From Desulfuromonadales bacterium (GTDB lineage Bacteria; Desulfobacterota; Desulfuromonadia; Desulfuromonadales; BM103): a DNA stretch of 21,623 nucleotides. Numbering within the stretch: position 1 is the stretch's first letter; every line of letters starts with the position of its first letter. Where the stretch lies: NCBI GenBank assembly GCA_029859485.1, contig JAOUDB010000010.1:1-21623 (forward strand), given 5' to 3'. Position numbers and translations under genes: made by a program. The notes below the pieces were generated by a model, which did no database searches, was not told the origin of the DNA, and saw only the letters and a program-made list of their open reading frames with translations. Positions 15,867-21,623 of the stretch are shown here, piece by piece.

Positions 15867-17117
15867 TTAAACGAGCCGATGGGCGTAAAGAGGGAACTGC
15901 TGACAGAGTTCACGAATCTCACCGCGAATCCTGGCCAGGACGGCCTCATTCTCAATGTTCTGCAAGGCCTCGTCAATCCAGGCACCGATCTGGCGCATCT
16001 CGTTCTCTTTCAAACCGCGAGTCGTGCTGGCCGGAGTACCGATGCGGATACCGCTGGTGACAAATGGTGAACGGGTATCAAAAGGCACCGCGTTCTTGTT
16101 AACCGTGATGCCGGCCTGCTCAAGAGTTGCCTCGGCAACCTTGCCGGTCAATTCAGAGCCGGTAAAATCCATCAGCATGAGATGGTTGTCTGTGCCACCG
16201 GAAACCAGGTTGTAACCACGGGAGACCAGTTCTTCAGCAAGAGAATGGGCATTTTTAACAACCTGCTGAGCGTAGGTTTTGAATTCGGGGGCCAAAGCCT
16301 CTTTGAAAGCAACGGCTTTTGCTGCGATCACATGCATCAGCGGGCCGCCCTGAATACCGGGAAAGATGTTGCTGTTCAGTTTTTTGGCGAACTCTTCGCG
16401 ACAGAGGATCATGCCACCGCGTGGTCCACGCAAGGTTTTATGCGTTGTGGTGGTCACGTACTCAGCATGAGGAACCGGTGTCGGGTGAACACCGGCAGCA
16501 ACCAGACCGGCGATGTGAGCCATATCAACCATGATCGGAGCACCCACCTGATCGGCAATGCGTCTGAAAGCTTCAAAATCGAGGGTGCGCGGATAAGCAC
16601 TGGCGCCCACGACAATCAGCTTTGGCTTGTGCTCCTTGGCCAGCTTCTCCACTTCGTCGTAATCAATTCGCCCCGTTTCCTTGTCCAGACCGTAAGGTAC
16701 GATATTGAAGAGCTTTCCGGAAAAATTAACCGGAGATCCGTGAGTGAGGTGACCACCGTGGGCGAGGTTCATACCCAGGACAGTATCGCCAGGCTGACAA
16801 GTGGCAAAATAAACGGCCATATTGGCCTGGGATCCGGAGTGCGCCTGAACGTTTGCGTGTTCAGCACCGAAAAGTTCTTTAGCGCGATTAATGGCTAACT
16901 CTTCGGCGACATCGACAAACTCACAGCCACCATAGTATCTCTTTGAAGGATAGCCCTCGGCGTATTTATTGGTAAGAACAGAACCTTGAGCCGCAAGAAC
17001 TTCCTCACTGACAAAGTTTTCCGATGCAATAAACTCCAGGCTGTACTCCTGACGCTCAGTTTCCTGACGAATAGCAGCGGTAATTTCAGGGTCAAATTGG
17101 GCAAGTTTGTCAAACAT
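15867..17117 (-). CDS. glyA: Serine hydroxymethyltransferase
   Basis: A 416-residue PLP enzyme that interconverts serine and glycine with transfer of a one-carbon unit to tetrahydrofolate. The PLP lysine is K227 in [14 protein letters not shown]. Other hallmarks are [18 protein letters not shown] (residues 52-69), QAHSGSQAN and [16 protein letters not shown] at 17115-17117 was chosen: GGAGG lies 11 bases upstream, and the TTG further up overlaps that site. A strong terminator stands only about 40 bases upstream. It would supply folate one-carbon units for thymidylate and purines, in keeping with the following dCMP deaminase and nrdR genes. Confidence 0.96.
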   Translation of the reverse strand: MFDKLAQFDPEITAAIRQETERQEYSLEFIASENFVSEEVLAAQGSVLTNKYAEGYPSKRYYGGCEFVDVAEELAINRAKELFGAEHANVQAHSGSQANMAVYFATCQPGDTVLGMNLAHGGHLTHGSPVNFSGKLFNIVPYGLDKETGRIDYDEVEKLAKEHKPKLIVVGASAYPRTLDFEAFRRIADQVGAPIMVDMAHIAGLVAAGVHPTPVPHAEYVTTTTHKTLRGPRGGMILCREEFAKKLNSNIFPGIQGGPLMHVIAAKAVAFKEALAPEFKTYAQQVVKNAHSLAEELVSRGYNLVSGGTDNHLMLMDFTGSELTGKVAEATLEQAGITVNKNAVPFDTRSPFVTSGIRIGTPASTTRGLKENEMRQIGAWIDEALQNIENEAVLARIRGEIRELCQQFPLYAHRLV

Positions 17118-17159
17118 GGCGATGGGAACCTCCAAAAGAATAACTGTTGAAAAATAAAA

Positions 17160-17182
17160 CGGGCAGGCGATTGGCCTGCCCG
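17160..17182 (-). terminator. Intrinsic terminator between rpiB and glyA
   Basis: On the minus strand CGGGCAGGC pairs perfectly with GCCTGCCCG (9 bp) around a 5-base loop, and TTTTATTTTT follows at once. This is the best-formed terminator of the fatty-acid operon side. The glyA ribosome site lies only about 17 bases beyond the T-run. Confidence 0.88.
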
Positions 17183-17194
17183 AACTAAGTTGGT

Positions 17195-17650
17195 TTATAA
17201 CTCACCGGAACGAACTGCTGCTTCCACCTGGGAGATCTTATCCAGACGGAGCTGATGGCGACCGCCTTCATAGGCTGTATCCAGCCAGACGTTCACCATT
17301 TTGGTTGCCAACTCAACGGAAAGGACACGTCCTCCAAGAACCAGGATATTGGCATTATTATGCTCTTTGGCCATCTGAGCCATAAACTCATCAGTTGCCA
17401 GAGCAGCACGAACACCAGGGAACTTGTTGGCGACAATCGACATTCCAATTCCCGTGCCGCAAACCAGGATACCGAGCTCTGCCTCTCCACGAGACACAGC
17501 ACCGGCGACCTTTTCCGCAAAATCAGGATAATCAACCGATTCGCCGTTGGTTGTCCCACAATCCTTGACAGGCTGATGGCGAGAAGCGAGGACCTTTACA
17601 AGCTCTTCCTTCATTTCCAGGCCGCCATGATCACTACCGATAAAAATCAT
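17195..17650 (-). CDS. rpiB: Ribose-5-phosphate isomerase B
   Basis: A 151-residue RpiB/LacAB-family isomerase that interconverts ribose 5-phosphate and ribulose 5-phosphate in the cytoplasm. It begins [10 protein letters not shown], has VDYPDFA, the active-site [10 protein letters not shown] with Cys64, and [15 protein letters not shown] at 17648-17650 gives the canonical start; a GTG nine bases upstream overlaps the fabF stop (GTGTGA) and is less likely. It lies five bases after fabF and ends just before the terminator at 17160-17182. Ribulose 5-phosphate is a substrate of RibBA further down the cluster. Confidence 0.94.
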   Translation of the reverse strand: MIFIGSDHGGLEMKEELVKVLASRHQPVKDCGTTNGESVDYPDFAEKVAGAVSRGEAELGILVCGTGIGMSIVANKFPGVRAALATDEFMAQMAKEHNNANILVLGGRVLSVELATKMVNVWLDTAYEGGRHQLRLDKISQVEAAVRSGEL

Positions 17651-17655
17651 ATTGA

Positions 17656-18888
17656 TCACACTTTACGGAAAAGCAAAGTTGCGTTGGTTCCACCAAACCC
17701 GAGCGAGTTGGAAAGAACAATATTTACGTCAGCCTTGCGGGCCTCGTTCGGAACATAATCGAGATCACATTCGGGGTCGGGCTCGGTATAATTGATGGTT
17801 GGTGGGACGACACCATTATTAATGGCCAACAGCGAGTAGATAGCTTCTATCCCTCCGGCGGCACCAAGGAGATGGCCTGTCATGCCTTTGGTTGAGCTGA
17901 CCATAAGGTCCTTGGCAGAGGCTCCAAAAACCGATTTGATCGCCAGTGTTTCATAGAGATCGTTGAAGGGCGTCGAGGTACCGTGGGCATTGATGTAATC
18001 AACCTCTTCCGGGTTCACACCTGCACCATCCAGAGCCATCTTCATACAGCGTGCGGCCCCCTCCCCGCCAGGAGACGGAGCGGTGAGATGATAAGCGTCG
18101 CCAGTCAAACCGTAACCTGCAACTTCTCCATAGATCTTGGCGCCACGTTTTTTGGCAGACTCATATTCTTCCAAGATCACGATACCTGCACCCTCTCCCA
18201 TGACAAAACCGTCACGGTTCTTCTCGAAGGGCCGACTCGCAGCTTGCGGATCATCATTCCGGGTTGAGAGGGCCTTCATAACTGCAAAGCCACCCATAGC
18301 AAGGGGGCAAATCGTTGCTTCGGTACCACCTGCTATAACAGCATCAGCATCACCACGCTGGATCATTCGATAGGCATCGCCGATTGAATGTGTACCGGTT
18401 GCACAGGCAGAGACCGGGGCTATGTTAGGCCCCTTGGCTCCGCATTTTATTGAAATCTGGCCGCCGGCCAGATTAATAATCGTCATCGGAATGAAAAAGG
18501 GGCTGACTTTACGATAGCCACCCTTTGACATTGCTTCCTGGTATTTTTCGATCGCAGGCAATCCGCCCATACCGGAACCCACAACTACGCCAACACGCTC
18601 GGCATTATCATCGTTGATTTCCAGGCCGGAATCTTCAAGGGCCATAGCAGCCGCACCAAGAGCATAATGAATGAAGAGGTCCATCTTACGGGCCTCTTTC
18701 CTGTCAAAAAACTCCTCTGCGGGAAAATCGGTGATCTCACCGGCGATTTTTACAGGCAGATCAGTTGAGTCAAAACGGGTAATAGGGCCGATACCGGAAC
18801 GTCCATGCATCAACGCGTCCCAGTTCTTTTCTATGCCAGTACCCAGAGGGGAAGTGATTCCCAGGCCAGTTACAACAACTCTGCGCAT
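17656..18888 (-). CDS. fabF: 3-oxoacyl-[acyl-carrier-protein] synthase II
   Basis: A 410-residue condensing enzyme that elongates acyl-ACP with malonyl-ACP. The catalytic Cys162 is in [12 protein letters not shown], with His302 in [11 protein letters not shown], Lys334 and His339 in [15 protein letters not shown], the complete Cys-His-His set. ATG at 18886-18888 gives the usual [10 protein letters not shown] start, with GGGAGG 11 bases upstream. The 105-base gap from acpP holds a palindrome and a stem-loop (18920-18981). Confidence 0.96.
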   Translation of the reverse strand: MRRVVVTGLGITSPLGTGIEKNWDALMHGRSGIGPITRFDSTDLPVKIAGEITDFPAEEFFDRKEARKMDLFIHYALGAAAMALEDSGLEINDDNAERVGVVVGSGMGGLPAIEKYQEAMSKGGYRKVSPFFIPMTIINLAGGQISIKCGAKGPNIAPVSACATGTHSIGDAYRMIQRGDADAVIAGGTEATICPLAMGGFAVMKALSTRNDDPQAASRPFEKNRDGFVMGEGAGIVILEEYESAKKRGAKIYGEVAGYGLTGDAYHLTAPSPGGEGAARCMKMALDGAGVNPEEVDYINAHGTSTPFNDLYETLAIKSVFGASAKDLMVSSTKGMTGHLLGAAGGIEAIYSLLAINNGVVPPTINYTEPDPECDLDYVPNEARKADVNIVLSNSLGFGGTNATLLFRKV

Positions 18889-18919
18889 GAGACTATTGTC
18901 CTCCCAAAACAAATTCTGC

Positions 18920-18942
18920 CCCGGCAGCATACCGCTACCGGG
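18920..18942 (-). terminator. Attenuator-like hairpin between acpP and fabF
   Basis: On the minus strand CCCGGTAGC pairs with GCTGCCGGG (9 bp, one G-T) around loop GGTAT, followed by GGCAGAATTTGTTTTGG. The T-run is displaced and interrupted, so partial termination is more likely than full. It stands 17 bases before the GGGAGG ribosome site of fabF. Confidence 0.5.
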
Positions 18943-18965
18943 CCAGCTTTGTTATAAGCGACAAC

Positions 18966-18981
18966 CGCAGCTTAAGCTGCG
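18966..18981. repeat. Perfect 16-bp palindrome after acpP
   Basis: CGCAGCTTAAGCTGCG is its own reverse complement. It lies 12 bases beyond the acpP stop codon, upstream of the hairpin at 18920-18942. It could be an operator, an RNA-processing stem or chance. Confidence 0.45.
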
Positions 18982-18993
18982 ATAATCAAAGGT

Positions 18994-19227
18994 TTAGGAA
19001 TTTGCTTCGACGTAGTCGATGGCATTCTGAACAGTTTGGATTTTCTCAGCATCTTCGTCGGAGATTTCGATGTCGAACTCTTCTTCGAGAGCCATAACCA
19101 GCTCAACAGTATCCAGAGAGTCAGCACCCAAGTCGTCCATGAAAGAAGCTTCCTTGGTAACCTGATCCTCATCTACACCCAACTGCTCTGCAACAATTTG
19201 CTTAATACGCTCTGCATTACTTGCCAT
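18994..19227 (-). CDS. acpP: Acyl carrier protein
   Basis: A 77-residue acidic four-helix protein that carries growing acyl chains on a phosphopantetheine arm. The attachment site is Ser37 in [19 protein letters not shown] strong AAGGAGG site precedes the ATG. It lies between fabG and fabF, the common order, and has a candidate promoter in the gap upstream and a hairpin in the gap downstream. It also supplies acyl groups to the LpxL-like acyltransferase encoded at 7556-8449. Confidence 0.97.
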   Translation of the reverse strand: MASNAERIKQIVAEQLGVDEDQVTKEASFMDDLGADSLDTVELVMALEEEFDIEISDEDAEKIQTVQNAIDYVEANS

Positions 19228-19278
19228 TTTATGTTCCTCCTTCTTGGTTTAGATCCGATCCGAGATCGTCTCATTATT

Positions 19279-19307
19279 ATTATACGAAAACCCTTTGTGG
19301 GTTACAT
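19279..19307 (-). promoter_or_regulatory. Candidate internal promoter for acpP
   Basis: On the minus strand a perfect TATAAT (19279-19284) lies 17 bases after ATGTAA (19302-19307), a three-of-six -35 that overlaps the fabG stop codon. Transcription would start near 19272, about 45 bases before acpP. A small stem AACCC/GGGTT (19289-19303) lies in the spacer. Confidence 0.42.
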
Positions 19308-20039
19308 ATACATGCCGCCATTAACGCCGAGGACCTGACCAGTGATATAGGCTGATTGGTCGGAGGCGAGAAAAATTACAGCGTTAGCAACATCTGCAGC
19401 TGACCCAGGGCGACCCAACGGAATCTGTTCCGTCATTGCTTCCTGAGCTTTTTCAGTCATATCTTCAGTCATTTCAGTCGTTATAAATCCAGGGGTAATC
19501 GCATTGACGGTTACATTTCGACGTGCCAATTCTCGTGCAACAGACTTGGTCAAACCAAGCAGACCCGCTTTACTGGCACAATAATTCGCCTGCCCTGCAT
19601 TGCCCATCTCACCAACGACCGAAGAGATGTTAATGATGCGACCTGACCTCTGCTTACTCATAACCTTTGCCACGGCACGGGTACAGAGAAAAGCTCCTTT
19701 AAGGTTCGTGTCGAGAACCGCATCCCAGTCGTCATTCTTCATGCGCAACAACAGGCCATCACGGGTAATCCCGGCATTATTAACAAAAACATCAACCTGA
19801 CCGTAGGCTTCAACCGCTTGCTTCACCAGGTTGTTTGCATCATCTTCCAGGGCAACATCACCAACGACGGCCAAGGCGTCTCCGCCCTGAGCTTTGATCT
19901 CCTCGGCCAATTGGGCGAGAGCTTCGGCATTGCGAGCGGAGGCAACAACTTTAGCGCCTTGTGACGCAAGTGCAAGAGCAATCGCACGACCAATGCCTCG
20001 CGAGGCGCCGGTAACAATAGCTACTTTATCTGACAACAT
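19302..20039 (-). CDS. fabG: 3-oxoacyl-[acyl-carrier-protein] reductase
   Basis: A 245-residue short-chain dehydrogenase that reduces beta-ketoacyl-ACP with NADPH. The cofactor motif TGASRGIG is at residues 10-17, NNAG at 87-90, and the catalytic Ser140, Tyr153 and Lys157 (NISS; YCASK) are present. The C-terminus GQVLGVNGGMYM is typical of FabG. ATG at 20037-20039 has AGGAG nine bases upstream; a TTG two codons earlier is less likely. It begins 17 bases after fabD. Confidence 0.96.
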   Translation of the reverse strand: MLSDKVAIVTGASRGIGRAIALALASQGAKVVASARNAEALAQLAEEIKAQGGDALAVVGDVALEDDANNLVKQAVEAYGQVDVFVNNAGITRDGLLLRMKNDDWDAVLDTNLKGAFLCTRAVAKVMSKQRSGRIINISSVVGEMGNAGQANYCASKAGLLGLTKSVARELARRNVTVNAITPGFITTEMTEDMTEKAQEAMTEQIPLGRPGSAADVANAVIFLASDQSAYITGQVLGVNGGMYM

Positions 20040-20056
20040 AGTCAATATCTCCTGAA

Positions 20057-20977
20057 TTACCCAGCGAGAGCACTAAGATCTGCAACGTTCTGTACATTCT
20101 GGATCGTGCTGCCTTTGGCCATTCGCTTGGCCAATCCAGAGAGAACTTTGCCCGGACCGATTTCGACATAACGGTCTACGCCGAGCTCAACCATGCTGGA
20201 GATCGTTTCCTGCCAGCGAACCGGTGCACTGACCTGTTTAACCAGCAATTCACGAACCCGCGCAGAATCCTGATTAGGGGCGGCTTCAACATTGGTAATG
20301 ACCGGCAGGGTCATTGCTCCGACGTCAATACCGTTCAACACGGTGGCAAGACGCTCACCGGCTGGAATCATCAAGCTGCAATGGAAAGGAGCACTGACCG
20401 GCAATGGCATAGCTCTTTTTGCACCCTTTTCTTTGGCAAGCACTATAGCTCTGTCGACAGCTTCAGTATGGCCGGCAATAACCACCTGTCCATCACTGTT
20501 GAAGTTGGCAGGAGCAACGACCTGTCCTTGAGCCGCCTCACTACAGACAACTGCCAGATCATCGAGCCCCAAGCCGAGAATGGCAGCCATTGAACCGGTA
20601 CCTACAGGAACAGCTTCCTGCATGAAGGTGCCACGCTGACGCACAACACGAACAGCATCAGCAAAGTCCAGACCACCAGCACAGACGAGAGCACTGTATT
20701 CACCGAGCGAATGTCCTGCAGCAAAGGATGGAACCAGGTCAGTTTCAGCCGAGAGCACCCTCAAAGCAGCGACACTTGTTGTGAGGATTGCCGGCTGGGT
20801 ATTGGCGGTCAATTTCAGATCTTCCTCAGGGCCATTAAAACAAAGGGCGGCGAGATCGAAGCCAAGGGCATCGTTTGCTTCTTCGAAGACTTGGCGAGCA
20901 ACAGCAAAGTTATCGGCAAGCTCCTTGCCCATACCCGCGTGCTGCGAACCCTGTCCTGGGAAAAGATATGCAATCAT
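20057..20977 (-). CDS. fabD: Malonyl-CoA:ACP transacylase
   Basis: A 306-residue enzyme that moves malonyl from CoA to ACP. It begins MIAYLFPGQGSQ, with the nucleophile Ser90 in AAGHSLGEYSAL and the catalytic His199 in SAPFHCSLM. The length is normal for FabD. It starts 34 bases after fabH with an AAGG site and leads into fabG. Confidence 0.96.
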   Translation of the reverse strand: MIAYLFPGQGSQHAGMGKELADNFAVARQVFEEANDALGFDLAALCFNGPEEDLKLTANTQPAILTTSVAALRVLSAETDLVPSFAAGHSLGEYSALVCAGGLDFADAVRVVRQRGTFMQEAVPVGTGSMAAILGLGLDDLAVVCSEAAQGQVVAPANFNSDGQVVIAGHTEAVDRAIVLAKEKGAKRAMPLPVSAPFHCSLMIPAGERLATVLNGIDVGAMTLPVITNVEAAPNQDSARVRELLVKQVSAPVRWQETISSMVELGVDRYVEIGPGKVLSGLAKRMAKGSTIQNVQNVADLSALAG

Positions 20978-21011
20978 GTCGTCAGAAACCTTAAGTTCTC
21001 GTAGTGTTCAT

Positions 21012-21623
21012 TTACCAGCGCAACAAAGTTGCCGCCCAGGTAAAGCCGCCGCCAAAAGCATCAAGCAAAATAACATCGCCCTCTTTGAGACGACCGGCAC
21101 GGTTAGCTTCATCCAAAGCCAGGGGGATCGTTGCACCAGACGTGTTGCCGAAACGGTTCACGTTGATATAAACCTGCTCTTTCTTCAAACCTATTTTCTT
21201 TGCCGTAGCATTCAAAATACGGACGTTGGCCTGATGGGGGATAAAGAGATCAATATCCTCAACCGACAGGTTGTTTGCCTCTAATGCGATTTTGGCAACT
21301 TCACTCATCGAACGTACAGCAACCTTGAAGACTTCATTCCCCTGCATCTCCAGAAAATAATTTTTCTGCTTCAAAGCCTCCACACTCGGTAGATTCTTTG
21401 TGCCGAAGCCAGGTTGATAAAGAAGCTCAAGCTGGGTTCCATCTGCGTGCAGATGAGTTGAAAGAATCCCGCGATCACCTTCGCCAGCTTCAACAATCAC
21501 TGCTCCTGCAGCATCACCGAAAAGGATGCAGGTGTTACGGTCTTCCCAGTTAACAATGCGGCTCAGTATTTCGGCGCCAATAACCAACGCCTTCTTTGCG
21601 CGTCCGGCTTCAATACGATCAAT
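21012..21623 (-). CDS. fabH: 3-oxoacyl-[acyl-carrier-protein] synthase III, C-terminal part
   Basis: The last 203 codons and the stop are present; the start lies beyond the right edge. The reading frame stays open to the edge, continuing upstream as IDRIEAGRAKKALVIGAE. FabH starts fatty-acid synthesis by condensing acetyl-CoA (or a branched or other short acyl-CoA) with malonyl-ACP. Seen here are ILFGDAAGAVIVEAG, the catalytic His in IPHQANVRI and the catalytic Asn in GNTSGATIPLALDEA. The active-site Cys is in the missing part. plsX and rpmF often lie just upstream of fabH in related genomes, but that is outside the window. Confidence 0.95.
   Translation of the reverse strand: MDRIEAGRAKKALVIGAEILSRIVNWEDRNTCILFGDAAGAVIVEAGEGDRGILSTHLHADGTQLELLYQPGFGTKNLPSVEALKQKNYFLEMQGNEVFKVAVRSMSEVAKIALEANNLSVEDIDLFIPHQANVRILNATAKKIGLKKEQVYINVNRFGNTSGATIPLALDEANRAGRLKEGDVILLDAFGGGFTWAATLLRW

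Overview
The window looks like chromosomal DNA from a Gram-negative bacterium of the Desulfuromonadales (Geobacter/Desulfuromonas/Pelobacter-like, formerly Deltaproteobacteria). This placement is inferred from gene order (fabH-fabD-fabG-acpP-fabF-rpiB-glyA-dCMP deaminase-nrdR-ribD-ribE-ribBA-ribH-nusB-hom) and from protein character. The outer-membrane porin and a lipid A-type acyltransferase show that the cell has an outer membrane. No database search was possible.

Positions 1-4020 are the looser, accessory-like part. A truncated secreted von Willebrand A protein on the minus strand runs off the left edge. It is followed by a 618-base gene-free stretch, a trimeric-type porin with a small downstream lipoprotein on the plus strand, a MarC-family membrane protein on the minus strand, a second gene-free stretch, and tRNA-Leu(CAG) with its own promoter and terminator. 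Two families of imperfect direct repeats are nested around these genes. Family R1 (about 100 bp, ending in a hairpin) lies at 554-655 and 3654-3754. Family R2 (38 bp) lies at 701-738 and 2601-2638. They are the least explained signals in the window.

Positions 4116-8998 hold rqcH/NFACT (minus), then on the plus strand metY (O-acetylhomoserine sulfhydrylase type) with a terminator, and an LpxL-like acyltransferase overlapping trmL. A 16-bp-stem terminator at 8962-8998 separates trmL from the convergent hom gene.

From 9037 to the right edge every gene is on the minus strand, in transcription order fabH (partial), fabD, fabG, acpP, fabF, rpiB, then a strong intrinsic terminator, then glyA, dCMP deaminase, nrdR, ribD, ribE, ribBA, ribH, nusB, a stand-alone M17-aminopeptidase N-terminal domain protein, and hom. 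Gaps are short and several genes overlap or abut, so these are operons for type II fatty-acid synthesis and for one-carbon/nucleotide/riboflavin/threonine-methionine metabolism. acpP has a candidate promoter of its own and a hairpin behind it. That would fit the need for more carrier protein than enzyme.

I found no CRISPR array, phage module, insertion sequence, FMN or SAM riboswitch, or obvious defence system. The most useful leads are the nested repeats at 554-3754, the orphan M17_N protein, the terminator placed almost on top of the glyA ribosome binding site, and the porin-lipoprotein pair.
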